From the NCBI RefSeq assembly GCF_001682855.1, contig NZ_MAQW01000004.1, positions 33,554-97,553 on the forward strand: a stretch of DNA of 64,000 nucleotides, written 5' to 3'. The notes beneath the pieces were generated by a model. That model ran no database searches. It had not been told where the DNA came from and saw only the letters and a program-made list of their open reading frames with translations. Position 1 is the stretch's first letter; each line of letters begins with the position of its first letter. Below are positions 35,043-43,334 of the stretch, in pieces. The translations under genes were made by a program, and so were the position numbers. This DNA comes from Bacillus sp. FJAT-27264 (GTDB taxonomy: Bacteria; Bacillota; Bacilli; Paenibacillales; Paenibacillaceae).

Positions 35043-35765
35043 TTATTGTTCCATGTCCTGGATTGATAACTTACTGCTTTTAATCAAAGAATACGAGACT
35101 ACCCATAATATAAGAATAATAATAAATGTACCTATCATTATTTGGTGTGGTAAGAACTCATTTTTAACTAAACCAATCATAGTTCTAATAAGAAATCCAA
35201 AGACGAATTTAATCAAATTGACTGCACCTATAGTACCTACGTAAATATAAATAGGAAGATATAATATTCCTGTAGCAACCTTGATTATAGTAATTGTGGG
35301 ATGTTTTATTTTGGAAATGACAAGATAGAATAAATCATAGAATATAAACACCGACAATAAAATGTAGGCTGTTTGATAGGTGACTGGAATTTGAGGTAAT
35401 ACGTTTTTAATTAGCGTCAATGAGTTAAGATTATGCTGCAATGACAATAAAAAACCTATACTAAATGTAATCACAAAGGGATGCTTTACAACCCAAGTTT
35501 TAAGATACTCCTTAATGTTATCGGTTTGTTTCTGTAAGATCAGTGGCTTCCAATCTGGTTTCTCAAAGCTAAATGAACTTAATTTTGATACTTTGAAAAC
35601 GAGAGCCAGAATTCCGGATAATGAAATCAAAATCAAGGGGAACGCATACAACGTTTTGCCTGACAATGCGGTGAGCGAACCCGACAAAAAAATAAAAATA
35701 CTTAGACCGATCAAAATCAATTTTATCTCTCTTTTTAAATCATTCAGCTTTTTATGATCCGTCAT
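35043..35765 (-). CDS. Multi-pass membrane protein
   Basis: A 240-aa protein from the ATG at 35765 (a longer frame would overlap the upstream gene). Six or so hydrophobic helices include LILIGLSIFIFLSGSL, LYAFPLILISLSGILALVF and IMIGTFIIILILWVVSYSLI. No transporter or enzyme motif is seen. It is coupled to the 110-aa membrane protein (2-bp gap). Function unknown. Confidence 0.75.
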   Translation of the reverse strand: MTDHKKLNDLKREIKLILIGLSIFIFLSGSLTALSGKTLYAFPLILISLSGILALVFKVSKLSSFSFEKPDWKPLILQKQTDNIKEYLKTWVVKHPFVITFSIGFLLSLQHNLNSLTLIKNVLPQIPVTYQTAYILLSVFIFYDLFYLVISKIKHPTITIIKVATGILYLPIYIYVGTIGAVNLIKFVFGFLIRTMIGLVKNEFLPHQIMIGTFIIILILWVVSYSLIKSSKLSIQDMEQ

Positions 35766-35766
35766 T

Positions 35767-36099
35767 TCATTCCCCACCTTCGCTTTCATTTGTAGCAATA
35801 TTTCTGTTTCTACTAATTGGCAAATTAAGAAGAAAAGCAGGCAGAACACAGACCGTTAAATACAAAGATAATAAAACCAGCTCAAAAATCCAAACAGGCA
35901 AAAAGAATACAAATTCAATAATGTGATGAACCTTGTATTGTTTTTCTTTGAGAATTTGATAAAGAGAAGTTTCAGTTACACCCTCTGAAAAATACGTTCG
36001 AAAATCTACCCACGTCATTCCTAAAAAAGTTAACAAGTAAACAGCTATAAAAAATGGTATTACGAGCGTCATCCAGATGGAGCTACCAAACGATCCCAT
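35767..36099 (-). CDS. Membrane protein with two helices
   Basis: A 110-aa protein with helices at about 10-30 (TLVIPFFIAVYLLTFLGM) and 60-85 (FVFFLPVWIFELVLLSLYL). No recognised family. It is paired with the 240-aa membrane protein and preceded by three phased GTAAGAT boxes at 36213-36243. Confidence 0.72.
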   Translation of the reverse strand: MGSFGSSIWMTLVIPFFIAVYLLTFLGMTWVDFRTYFSEGVTETSLYQILKEKQYKVHHIIEFVFFLPVWIFELVLLSLYLTVCVLPAFLLNLPISRNRNIATNESEGGE

Positions 36100-36212
36100 A
36101 AAAAGAAATCCTCCTTAACCATTTTATATTTTCAATAAAATTACAAAATAATTCATCTTAACACTATGCGGGTAGACCGGCAACCTCAGAAGAATTCATC
36201 CCACTCAACATT

Positions 36213-36243
36213 ATCTTACATTCAGTAAGATAATATATCTTAC
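36213..36243. promoter_or_regulatory. Three GTAAGAT boxes, 12-bp phased
   Basis: ATCTTAC-N5-GTAAGAT-N5-ATCTTAC at 36213, 36225 and 36237. Order, orientation and spacing are the same as at 39603-39633. They lie about 115 bp upstream of the 110-aa membrane gene in a 330-bp gene-free stretch. The rest (36250-36435) is GC-richer, with a loose inverted AGGAAGG/CCTTCC pairing (36378-36422). Confidence 0.78.
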
Positions 36244-36435
36244 TGAATTCGAGTGTTCTTCTTGCCAGAGCTTGAAAAGTAACAGGATTAATACGCGCTA
36301 TACAAGAGACCGGCAAGTCAACGCTGCGGCCCCGTCCGCCCTATGGAAACAACCTAAACGGCTGTACATAAGAACAGGAAGGGCATAAGACCTTTTCCTT
36401 GCGGCCCTGCGCACCTTCCCTGTCCCGTTTAAGCT

Positions 36436-36942
36436 TTATGAACCAGCAGCCCCCGAAACTGTCTCTGCGATCTCATAACGATCAATGTACAAAAGCTTAC
36501 GGCCGTTCAACCCCCTTATTGTTCCAAGCGCCAATGTATAAGGAACGCTCTCTCCGTTGGGATAAACAAAGCCGAAAGCACAACAAGCCGGACAATCATT
36601 TTCGAAATTTCTACCGACAAACTTCTCTCCCTTACAAACCGAGCAGGTCTTCACCTTAAGAAACTGTTGCATGGGCTTCTTTACTTCACTAACAGGGTTC
36701 TTGGCTGCTTGCTGAGCAAGCTCATGCTCCAGAAGGCTCACCATCCACTCACGTTCTGCCTGCGGCCCCGTAAGCTTCTGTTTCTTCAGCTCTTTTATCC
36801 AACCGCGACTATTTTCCACGTCCATATAAAATTGGTCTGGTAAAACAAGCTGATTCCATAGCGGCTTCTGAACATCCAGATCCTGAACCAGAGAACAAAT
36901 GCACTCCGCATATCGCATTACAACTGACTTCAGTGTATTCAC
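36436..36942 (-). CDS. Zinc-binding protein upstream of membrane genes
   Basis: A 168-aa protein. The first 110 residues are helical; then CSVCKGEKFVGRNFENDCPACC resembles a DnaJ-type double CxxC zinc hairpin; then a short strand-rich tail. It could bind nucleic acid or protein. It lies 53 bp downstream of ssb and may share its transcript. Confidence 0.72.
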   Translation of the reverse strand: MNTLKSVVMRYAECICSLVQDLDVQKPLWNQLVLPDQFYMDVENSRGWIKELKKQKLTGPQAEREWMVSLLEHELAQQAAKNPVSEVKKPMQQFLKVKTCSVCKGEKFVGRNFENDCPACCAFGFVYPNGESVPYTLALGTIRGLNGRKLLYIDRYEIAETVSGAAGS

Positions 36943-36995
36943 CAGTTATCACTCCCCTATGTTAACTATCCCGTTTAATGGATGATGATCTTCCC

Positions 36996-37484
36996 CTAAA
37001 AGGGAAGATCATCATCCGAAATATCAATAGGCTTACCATCCCCCGAAAAAGGATCTTGACTATTATTGTTTCCTCGTCCACTGTAACCACCATTACCAGC
37101 ACTGCCATTGGATGATTCTTCAGACTTACCCGAATGACTCGAAGAATTTCCAACTTCGCGGTTCTGTGATGATTCCAGGAAACGGACATTGTCAGCAATG
37201 ACTTCAGTGACGTATACGCGTTTGCCCTCATTATTCTCATAGTTTCGGACCTGAATGCGGCCCTCCACTGCGGCCAACCGGCCTTTACGCAAATAATTAG
37301 CGCAAGTCTCTGCAAGTTGTCTCCAAGTTACAACTGGAATGAAATCCGCCTCGCGCTCACCGTTCTGACCCGTGAAATTACGATCTACGGCAAGCGTGAA
37401 TTGCGTTACGGCCACTCCTGCCGGAGTGTAGCGAAGTTCTGGATCACGGGTCAACCTACCAATCAGAATAATACGGTTCAACAT
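36996..37484 (-). CDS. ssb: Single-stranded DNA-binding protein
   Basis: A 162-aa protein. The OB fold is in residues 1-108 ([55 protein letters not shown]). A Gly/Ser/Asn-rich linker and the acidic tip DISDDDLPF follow, the protein-docking tail of bacterial SSB. Plasmid SSBs often sit in the leading region, where they coat the incoming strand and dampen SOS. Its position right of oriT fits this. Confidence 0.96.
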   Translation of the reverse strand: MLNRIILIGRLTRDPELRYTPAGVAVTQFTLAVDRNFTGQNGEREADFIPVVTWRQLAETCANYLRKGRLAAVEGRIQVRNYENNEGKRVYVTEVIADNVRFLESSQNREVGNSSSHSGKSEESSNGSAGNGGYSGRGNNNSQDPFSGDGKPIDISDDDLPF

Positions 37485-37575
37485 TAAAAATCCTCTCCTT
37501 TTCGTGTATCTCGAAGTTTGCCGGCCTTCGATGTGCCTTTAATAGTCCCCCGTCCCTTTGGGTAAAACCAAAGCA

Positions 37576-37600
37576 ACGGGGTAGGGAAAAAATGAAGGGA
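37576..37600 (+). repeat. Recurrent ACGGGGTAGGGAAAAAATGA motif
   Basis: ACGGGGTAGGGAAAAAATGA at 37576-37595. Close copies: 26620-26640, 47750-47770 (same strand) and, inverted, 29238-29257, 34820-34840, 39295-39314 and 52598-52617. It does not code, and its function is not known to me. Confidence 0.6.
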
Positions 37601-37606
37601 TGCCAA

Positions 37607-38065
37607 TCAAAGTGTTGGAAGGATTCCCGGCTTTGAAAACAACTCGCTAATTGTTTGCTCTGCCCCTGTACCGGAAATGTTGAGGAATTCCAAGTATTCA
37701 GTTCGCGTCATTTCCGTGACCTCATTAATCTGTTCATCAGGGAGATACCTTTGCAACTCCCGATTAGCAGCCGTGCGATTTGGAGCCATGATATAGACAT
37801 CTCTTTCAATAGTTCCATGAATTAAACAGTGATATCTATAAATCTTTAACGGCGAAAACCCTGAAAGGATTTGCTTTTCTCTAACTAGCACCTCCGCCAT
37901 TTTTGGTGTAATGTAATCAGTCCGAAACAATTCAGCCATCTGGAGGTCCAACTCGCGCTGGAAGTCTCCTAAACTTGCTCTGCGGATCTCTCCGCCCTTC
38001 TGCATTTTCTCCAACGCTAGAATTGCATAGCATTGGCCTTGTGATAATGTTAAATTCAGTTCCAT
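37607..38065 (-). CDS. Hypothetical protein
   Basis: A 152-aa protein, not recognised. The N-terminal part is helical (LSQGQCYAILALEKMQKGGE); the middle holds strands (LKIYRYHCLIHGTIERDVYI). It follows the DUF932 gene by 69 bp and precedes ssb, so it is likely an early-transfer gene. Confidence 0.7.
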   Translation of the reverse strand: MELNLTLSQGQCYAILALEKMQKGGEIRRASLGDFQRELDLQMAELFRTDYITPKMAEVLVREKQILSGFSPLKIYRYHCLIHGTIERDVYIMAPNRTAANRELQRYLPDEQINEVTEMTRTEYLEFLNISGTGAEQTISELFSKPGILPTL

Positions 38066-38134
38066 GTGATCCTGCCCTTTCTATGTAGAGAAGCCATAGG
38101 AGGCGCTAAAAGCGCCTCACAGCCCTTCAGAATT

Positions 38135-39199
38135 TTATCCTACAGTTTCATAAGCGATTTCTTCAACGGCTCCCTTTTGCGCTTTAAGGAGCCTACTAGC
38201 GTCCCGTTCCAGCTCAACCCGTTCATCCCCTTCCAGATCCCGAGCGGCCCGGGTGAAGGCTTGCAGTACATGGAACTGGGTTTCTCCCGGCTCTTCGTCG
38301 AACGCCTTTTCGATGTTGTCTGTCAATTTTTTAGTGTATTTACGGGATTCGGCCAACTTTCTAATGGTGGCCATCGGGTCAGGAACTTCAATCTCCTTGA
38401 CTTGTTTCAATTCCTCGACCATCTTATCCCCGCCCGAAATTGCAGAAACAATCCCTTCAGCTACACGGCCGTACATTTCCCTTTCGTTCAGGTAGATATG
38501 ACGCTGACGGAAAACATCCCCATCAGACTCCCAGCGCATTAAACCATTCTTGCACACAAGGCGGAACACCATAGGCTGAATCGTAACCGCCCGCCCGCCG
38601 ACTTCCGAATTACTTACGTGGAATCCGACCATATGTGTGTCTGGGTTGCCGTCTTTTAGCCTGCCGACTGCCGCCGTCAGATCCGGCATTCCAATTCTAA
38701 GGTGCATTCCCTTCTCATCGCGATACCACATCAAAACTTTGTGGTCTGCCGACGATCCAATGCACTTGCCAACCATTTCAAGGAACATATCATCATCAAA
38801 CTTGGTGTAACCCGACGATAACACTCCTCGAAGTAGTGGACCTTGTTCCGGCTTATCCGCCTGAGTATATGAGCGTAGCAACCATTCCTGTTCAGATTGG
38901 GCTTTCTCCAGGAAGTAGTTCACGTTCTGCGCTCGAAGGTCATTCGGAACGCGTCTTGCGAACTTCACCGGAATGTCCAAGCTGGCACATACCTGTGAAA
39001 AGGCATGGTCTGTCATAGGGCTTCCGAGATACCCCGGTTCATTCAATCGGCTGGTAGCGAACATATTTCCATTCAGCCCCATCCGGAGGGTATTCACCCC
39101 AACTGTCATGTCAAATTTCCGTTCGGCCTCCAGATTAACATCATTCATAATTTTCTTAAATTCGAGTCCTGCGTTCAAGCGTGAGTGAAACATGCTCAT
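38135..39199 (-). CDS. DUF932 protein (phage/plasmid-like, TIGR03299-type)
   Basis: A 354-aa protein. Typical of the family are the start region (LRMGLNGNMF...MTDHAFSQVCASLDIP) and the central GFHVSNSEVGGRAVTIQPMV then RLVCKNGLM. The family is common on plasmids and phages and of unknown biochemical role. A C-terminal helical region (about 285-350) follows. It is driven by promoter copy E and heads the operon with the 152-aa gene and probably ssb. Confidence 0.85.
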   Translation of the reverse strand: MSMFHSRLNAGLEFKKIMNDVNLEAERKFDMTVGVNTLRMGLNGNMFATSRLNEPGYLGSPMTDHAFSQVCASLDIPVKFARRVPNDLRAQNVNYFLEKAQSEQEWLLRSYTQADKPEQGPLLRGVLSSGYTKFDDDMFLEMVGKCIGSSADHKVLMWYRDEKGMHLRIGMPDLTAAVGRLKDGNPDTHMVGFHVSNSEVGGRAVTIQPMVFRLVCKNGLMRWESDGDVFRQRHIYLNEREMYGRVAEGIVSAISGGDKMVEELKQVKEIEVPDPMATIRKLAESRKYTKKLTDNIEKAFDEEPGETQFHVLQAFTRAARDLEGDERVELERDASRLLKAQKGAVEEIAYETVG

Positions 39200-39240
39200 A
39201 GTTCTTCATCCCTTCGCGTGGTGGTTGTTCTTACATTATT

Positions 39241-39269
39241 ATAATATCACGTATTAAATATTTATGCAA
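39241..39269 (-). promoter_or_regulatory. Recurrent promoter/operator module, copy E
   Basis: Minus strand TTGCAT (39264-39269), 17-bp spacer ending TAATACGTGA, TATTAT (39241-39246). The initiation region carries GAACAACCACCA (39219-39230). CGTTTTTTTCCCTATCCCGC lies upstream at 39295-39314. Confidence 0.78.
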
Positions 39270-39319
39270 TATTAAAAAGGAACTTCCGCAGTCTCGTTTT
39301 TTTCCCTATCCCGCATGGG

Positions 39320-39600
39320 TATGTTTGCTCTTTCCCAGGCGTAGAGGGCAAAAACCAATTTTTTCGTGAATGCTCCCTTTTCTGCGGCCTCGTCTTCTCT
39401 TCAGCCCCGTTCGTTTTTCCCGAAATCAATCCGAAGGGAAGGGTTACCATTCCCTTCCACGCCTTTGCTCTGGCTCGGCCAAAATCCCCTGTAACAACTC
39501 TTCTGAGAAAAAATATCCAATCTGATTATATTTATAGCGGATATCTTAGATATCTTAGATATCCGCTAATTTTTAAGCCTATCGAAGCTATCGATAATAT
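39320..39600. other. Gene-free region between DUF932 promoter and GTAAGAT boxes
   Basis: About 280 bp with no supported gene. It contains ATATCTTAGATATCTTAGAT (39540-39559), a tandem of a GTAAGAT-like half site, then AT-rich DNA. A minus-strand ORF here lacks any sign of being real. Confidence 0.5.
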
Positions 39601-39602
39601 AT

Positions 39603-39633
39603 CTTACTGATTGTAAGATATATTATCTTACAT
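39603..39633. promoter_or_regulatory. Three GTAAGAT boxes, 12-bp phased
   Basis: ATCTTAC (39603), GTAAGAT (39615), ATCTTAC (39627), N5 between each, the same design as at 36213. They sit 11 bp after the stop of the 158-aa gene. Confidence 0.78.
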
Positions 39634-39644
39634 CCCGCATCGCT

Positions 39645-40121
39645 TTATTGGGGGACATATGCAGACAACGGTCGTACTTTAGGATCGTGTACTTCCAGTA
39701 ATTCTTTTAGTGCAGGCACGATTTGATCTGCGGACAGCGATAAGAGAGGTTCCAAGTCGCATGTGTTAATGTAGGTGTCCTCGTTGTGATCAAGCGTTAG
39801 ATCTATTTCTGGGACAGTCGCGTCAGGCCGAAAGTACGATCGGGATGGGGGCGATTCATAGAAGCTGCTGGAGTAACGATCATACGGAACCTTTTTTTCG
39901 ATTAGCAAACTTTCAAGGGTCTCGAAGCATCCGTTTTGGGCCATAGCATCCGTGAATGTGATAACCCCATTTTCTTCAAACGTCTCGCAGCTAGAATACA
40001 AACTGCACGATAAAGAGTAATCTATCGGATCAAGATTAAAATCAACTCGTATTTGATTTTCTATTTCCGCATCGATCAGGTGTTTCGGCATAGAAAGAGA
40101 CCCGTAATAATTTTCTGCCAT
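39645..40121 (-). CDS. Hypothetical acidic protein
   Basis: A 158-aa protein rich in Asp/Glu (VDFNLDPIDYSLSCSLYSSC; EIDLTLDHNEDTYINTCDLE), not recognised. Small acidic proteins in leading regions include DNA mimics (ArdA type), but no ArdA motif is visible, so this is only a thought. A highly structured segment lies upstream. Confidence 0.68.
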   Translation of the reverse strand: MAENYYGSLSMPKHLIDAEIENQIRVDFNLDPIDYSLSCSLYSSCETFEENGVITFTDAMAQNGCFETLESLLIEKKVPYDRYSSSFYESPPSRSYFRPDATVPEIDLTLDHNEDTYINTCDLEPLLSLSADQIVPALKELLEVHDPKVRPLSAYVPQ

Positions 40122-40156
40122 TCAGTAACAACTCCTTTAGGTTTTGGTTTGCCTTT

Positions 40157-40278
40157 GCCTTACGTGCAGAGCGCACCACGTAACGCCGTCAATGCAAGGC
40201 TGGGCGTTAGCCCACCCCCGCAGGGGGCATGGCCTTGCATTGTTTAAGGCGTGAAGTGGTAAGGTCGGAACGTAAGGC
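40157..40278. other. Large branched inverted-repeat element, possible structured RNA or ssDNA site
   Basis: Nested perfect pairings: GCCTTACGT (40157-40165) with ACGTAAGGC (40270-40278); ACCAC (40175) with GTGGT (40256); ACGCC (40183) with GGCGT (40248); CAATGCAAGGC (40190-40200) with GCCTTGCATTG (40232-40242). The tip splits into GGGC-gtta-GCCC and CCCCC-gca-GGGGG. The result is a long stem with two apical hairpins. It lies upstream of the 158-aa gene in a 330-bp gene-free stretch. The identity is unknown to me. Confidence 0.7.
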
Positions 40279-40384
40279 CCCCGGAGCTGAGGTTTTCAAA
40301 ATACCTGGAGTGCATACGGAAGGGTCCCTTTGATCTAAGAGAATCTGCCGTGCAGATTCTTCCCTTAATTTCCGACATAAAAAA

Positions 40385-40406
40385 CCGGCAACCTGAAGGT
40401 TACCGG
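40385..40406 (-). terminator. Rho-independent terminator
   Basis: CCGGCAACCT (40385-40394) with AGGTTACCGG (40397-40406), followed on the minus strand by six Ts. It terminates the 75-aa gene. A second hairpin (AGAATCTGC-cgt-GCAGATTCT, near 40340) stands just beyond. Confidence 0.8.
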
Positions 40407-40452
40407 CAATATGTAAATCGTTTTTTAGTTAGAAGAAAATATAGTTATTAGA

Positions 40453-40680
40453 CTAATCAAGGATTTTGGGCGCTGGGAAGGTCGTTATGAATTGCTTATT
40501 TATATTTTTTAATCTTACATCAGGTAATGGAGTTAGTGGTCCGACTCCTATTTGTTCCACAAAGTTACAAGGAAAGCAAATATAAAACTGGGGGTTCGTT
40601 TCCGTTCTGTCCTGAATTAGATTTACAGGCTTATGACATAGCGGACAGTAACTTTTTTCCGTAAGAATTAATTCGTACAT
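40453..40680 (-). CDS. Small zinc-ribbon protein
   Basis: A 75-aa protein: YCPLCHKPVNLIQDRTE and later YICFPCNFVE give two CxxC pairs, a zinc ribbon. The C-terminus is basic. It is one of several tiny zinc-ribbon proteins on this element. Function unknown. Confidence 0.73.
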   Translation of the reverse strand: MYELILTEKSYCPLCHKPVNLIQDRTETNPQFYICFPCNFVEQIGVGPLTPLPDVRLKNINKQFITTFPAPKILD

Positions 40681-40720
40681 TGCTTAACACATCCCTTTAA
40701 TTCTTAATAAAACTGGTATC

Positions 40721-40945
40721 TTATAAATAAACTGGCTCACTTTGTCTATGAACAATACGATCATCTATGTTGTTGACCTTCCTGGAGTACCCCTTATTGC
40801 ACTTAGTACAAGCACCATCTATACGAGGCGTATTGTCATATGAAGGATAAGTATGTTCCAATTCGTTATCACAGCTATCATTAAAACACTTCACTCGAAT
40901 CGTGATACTGTAGTAATCAATTTTTTGCCCTGGGAACCCATACAT
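40721..40945 (-). CDS. Small zinc-ribbon protein
   Basis: A 74-aa protein: VKCFNDSCDNELEHTY then GACTKCNKGYSRKVNN, a CxxxxC plus CxxC zinc ribbon with a basic loop. It lies 40 bp upstream of the 75-aa zinc ribbon gene, likely co-transcribed. Confidence 0.72.
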   Translation of the reverse strand: MYGFPGQKIDYYSITIRVKCFNDSCDNELEHTYPSYDNTPRIDGACTKCNKGYSRKVNNIDDRIVHRQSEPVYL

Positions 40946-40964
40946 CTAATCCAACACTCTCCTA

Positions 40965-41201
40965 TCATCTATTTAATTTAGTTGCTTTATTCTTTTGCAC
41001 ATGCTCATAAATTGTCATACTTAGCATAAGTAAGCATGAGATAAAGCTCACTAAGAGAAGTGCAGCTAACAACAACCCTAAAATATTACCAAAAATATCA
41101 TCTTCGATCCTACCAGGGAAGTAGCTGACGATAAAAATGGAGATCAGAAACATACCAAATGAAGCAAAGTATCCCTTTTTAACACTGAAATTCCCATACA
41201 T
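40965..41201 (-). CDS. Small two-helix membrane protein
   Basis: A 78-aa protein from the ATG at 41201, chosen for GAGGTG upstream and because longer frames overlap the previous gene. Helices: ASFGMFLISIFIVSYF and NILGLLLAALLLVSFISCLL. No family. Confidence 0.65.
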   Translation of the reverse strand: MYGNFSVKKGYFASFGMFLISIFIVSYFPGRIEDDIFGNILGLLLAALLLVSFISCLLMLSMTIYEHVQKNKATKLNR

Positions 41202-41238
41202 CTTACCGATCACCTCTTTATTCACTGAAGGATCTGAG

Positions 41239-41457
41239 TTATTCAATAAACGGTATAATCCACATTCCAATAATACCAATTGTGCACAAAATCCAGATTA
41301 TCGAACCATCTTTCAGATATTTTTTTAGTGTTTTTTTCCAGCCATGTCCCGTTTGTTTACCATTGAGAATCGCTAAAATAATTGCCTGTGCGATCACCAC
41401 AACATATGCTACAGTTGCCATAGCTATAATAGATTGTATGAATGCATCACTTCTCAA
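41239..41457 (-). CDS. Small two-helix membrane protein
   Basis: A 72-aa protein with helices IIAMATVAYVVVIAQAIILAIL and IIWILCTIGIIGMWIIPF, separated by a Lys-rich loop (KKTLKKYLKDG). Its start overlaps the end of the 136-aa gene upstream, so it is part of the same operon. Confidence 0.7.
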   Translation of the reverse strand: MRSDAFIQSIIAMATVAYVVVIAQAIILAILNGKQTGHGWKKTLKKYLKDGSIIWILCTIGIIGMWIIPFIE

Positions 41458-41864
41458 TTCCGGGCATCCTTTCTCAACACTTGAAGCAGCGCAATTCGCT
41501 GCTCTTCATGCCATTCCTTTTCGCTATGAATGTATTTCTTATGCTCATCTTCTAAATCAGAAAATTCCTTTAAACTTGTACTCCGCGGAACGACTGTTCC
41601 ACCACATTTATCAGCAATTTTATTTGCTGCAAATTCGAACCCAAAAGGAAAAGCTACCGACTCATCATTTGTAAACTCATGGCTAAAGCTATCATCTGTT
41701 GGACCCATGCGAGGTAGCCCACCCGCATAATATAAATTTCCAAGCTGCACCAGCCAATATTTAAATTCTGCGTCTCCATTGTTTTGCATAAACAAACTTG
41801 ACGATTTAACTGCGCTAGTTGGGCCATAATCTAATTGACGTAATTGATCTGTAACGTTATTCAT
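41454..41864 (-). CDS. Hypothetical protein
   Basis: A 136-aa soluble protein, not recognised, including PRMGPTDDSFSHEFTNDESV and a charged C-terminus (EDEHKKYIHSEKEWHEEQRI). It overlaps the genes on both sides, so translation is coupled through a three-gene run. Confidence 0.7.
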   Translation of the reverse strand: MNNVTDQLRQLDYGPTSAVKSSSLFMQNNGDAEFKYWLVQLGNLYYAGGLPRMGPTDDSFSHEFTNDESVAFPFGFEFAANKIADKCGGTVVPRSTSLKEFSDLEDEHKKYIHSEKEWHEEQRIALLQVLRKDARN

Positions 41865-42192
41865 TCTTAGCTTCTCCCTTAAAGTAACTCTGCTTGAGCA
41901 ATTCCTCTAATTCATTGATTCTCTTCGAATATTCATCCCTTGTTTCTTTTAAATCATGTATTTCATTTTCGATGGGCTTCAATTCCCAGAAATGTCGACC
42001 ACCCATGTCAAACATTGTTGGATTATTGAATAATTGATCCGGAGATTTCCAATCACCGAAGTGGGTGTTATGAAGAAATAGCTTTTTCTCTTTAGCTTCA
42101 GAAATCAAAGGTTCTATGAACTTCTGAAACTCAGATAAATACTCTTCATATGATTTACCAATAGCATCTTGAAGAAATCCATCATTATCCAT
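41857..42192 (-). CDS. Hypothetical protein
   Basis: A 111-aa protein. The C-terminal helix (ENEIHDLKETRDEYSKRINE) fits a coiled coil. The N-terminus is acidic. No family is recognised. It overlaps the next gene by 8 bp. Confidence 0.7.
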   Translation of the reverse strand: MDNDGFLQDAIGKSYEEYLSEFQKFIEPLISEAKEKKLFLHNTHFGDWKSPDQLFNNPTMFDMGGRHFWELKPIENEIHDLKETRDEYSKRINELEELLKQSYFKGEAKNE

Positions 42193-42264
42193 CCGTTACA
42201 ACTCCATCCTTATGGGAATATATTCACTCAATTCTTGAACCAGATTCGACCATATATTATTGTA

Positions 42265-42305
42265 TTGTCCCCCATAATATACTACTCTCACCCGATGGGG
42301 GACAA
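42265..42305. promoter_or_regulatory. Perfect 11-bp inverted repeat
   Basis: TTGTCCCCCAT (42265-42275) and ATGGGGGACAA (42295-42305) with a 19-nt spacer, between the 137-aa and 111-aa genes. The spacing suits an operator for a dimer or a weak terminator; no T-run. Confidence 0.55.
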
Positions 42306-42340
42306 CAACATTTACTGAATAGAGATTTTCATCTGTTCTA

Positions 42341-42754
42341 CTATTGATACTGATACCGATCGGCTTTTGCTAGTTCAACTAATTGCCGATAAACTTGATA
42401 TTCCTCTTCTATTTCTTTTTCTAAAAAAGTCGTTATTTCTCTGATGAAGACTTTGGCCATTTCTTCATTAATAAATTTCCGAGATACTTCTCCCTTTAGT
42501 AACTGCATTATAGTAAACCCATAAGGACTATTCATTACTCCCGGACGCTGATCACTCCGCATGATGAGAAACTTTTCCCGACTCCAAAAGTAACCTACAG
42601 GCTTTCTTTTGCAAACAAAAAATTGTTGACTTAAATCAAAAAGTCTCTTTTTAAATACTTGTTCGCTTACTTTTAATTCTGCGAACACAACAAATGACTT
42701 TTCAAATTCCGGATGTACTTCTATTCTCGATTCCAGTGTGAATGGTTTATTCAA
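42341..42754 (-). CDS. Hypothetical protein
   Basis: A 137-aa basic protein, not recognised, with alternating strands early (VHPEFEKSFVVFAELKVSEQ) and a helical C-terminus (FIREITTFLEKEIEEEYQVY). It is followed by the inverted repeat at 42265. Confidence 0.7.
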   Translation of the reverse strand: MNKPFTLESRIEVHPEFEKSFVVFAELKVSEQVFKKRLFDLSQQFFVCKRKPVGYFWSREKFLIMRSDQRPGVMNSPYGFTIMQLLKGEVSRKFINEEMAKVFIREITTFLEKEIEEEYQVYRQLVELAKADRYQYQ

Positions 42755-42767
42755 TGTTATTCCTCCC

Positions 42768-42977
42768 TTAAATAAACAGCCAAACGAAACGGATCACGAT
42801 GTATCCAGCAACCACAGCAAATAACGTCCACTTCATTTTCTGCAAACGGTTAAACCACCGTTTTGACGCATCCGGATTTTTGGCGCTGTAACCAGACAGG
42901 CCAATTCCAATGATCGTAAACACAACCGCAGTTACTACAATGATGAATGGCAATAACTGAATTAATTTTTCTTCCAT
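42768..42977 (-). CDS. Small two-helix membrane protein
   Basis: A 69-aa protein with helices LLPFIIVVTAVVFTIIGIGL and WTLFAVVAGYIVIRFVWLF, with a basic loop between. Phased GTAAGAT-like boxes lie 29-60 bp upstream, so it may be first in its unit. Confidence 0.68.
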   Translation of the reverse strand: MEEKLIQLLPFIIVVTAVVFTIIGIGLSGYSAKNPDASKRWFNRLQKMKWTLFAVVAGYIVIRFVWLFI

Positions 42978-43005
42978 TTTGGTAAACCCCCACCTTGCTT
43001 GTTTT

Positions 43006-43036
43006 GTAAGATATTAAATAAGATAAAATATAAGAT
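43006..43036. promoter_or_regulatory. GTAAGAT box with two ATAAGAT repeats, 12-bp phased
   Basis: GTAAGAT at 43006, ATAAGAT at 43018 and 43030, all in the same orientation and exactly 12 bp apart, in the short gap between the 83-aa and 69-aa genes. Confidence 0.68.
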
Positions 43037-43037
43037 A

Positions 43038-43289
43038 TTATGATTCATTTGAATCGTTTGGATAAATAAAGCGAACCCGAACCTGAACAGGTAAATTACC
43101 TGGATGATCGGGCTGAGCCGTCTTTGCTTTCTTAACGGTGGTAATGACTGCCGTTACCACATAGGAGACAACAAAGAGGACCATTATAATTCCCCAGTAT
43201 TGCTTTTGGTCTTGACTTGGAGAAAACAAGCCAAGAATTATCAAAAACGAAAAGATGATGAAGATTGGATGAATAAATTTTTTCAACAT
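43038..43289 (-). CDS. Small two-helix membrane protein
   Basis: An 83-aa protein with helices FIHPIFIIFSFLIILGLF and YWGIIMVLFVVSYVVTAVI, then a basic tail. It is the first gene after promoter copy F. No family. Confidence 0.7.
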   Translation of the reverse strand: MLKKFIHPIFIIFSFLIILGLFSPSQDQKQYWGIIMVLFVVSYVVTAVITTVKKAKTAQPDHPGNLPVQVRVRFIYPNDSNES

Positions 43290-43334
43290 ACTGTATCCCT
43301 TCCTTTTAGCAAGATGGTGGTTGATTACAGTATT

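Noticed and set aside
36962..37315. 117-codon ORF in another frame of ssb
   Set aside because: Shadow of the certain ssb gene; rich in Met/Ile/Arg by frame artefact.
39262..39450. 62-codon minus-strand ORF upstream of DUF932
   Set aside because: It runs through the promoter module and the recurrent G-rich motif; no SD and poor composition.
40183..40213. Integron attC-like sequence (AACGCC ... GCGTTAG)
   Set aside because: The conserved GTTRRRY and RYYYAAC core sites are not both present, and no integrase or cassette is nearby.
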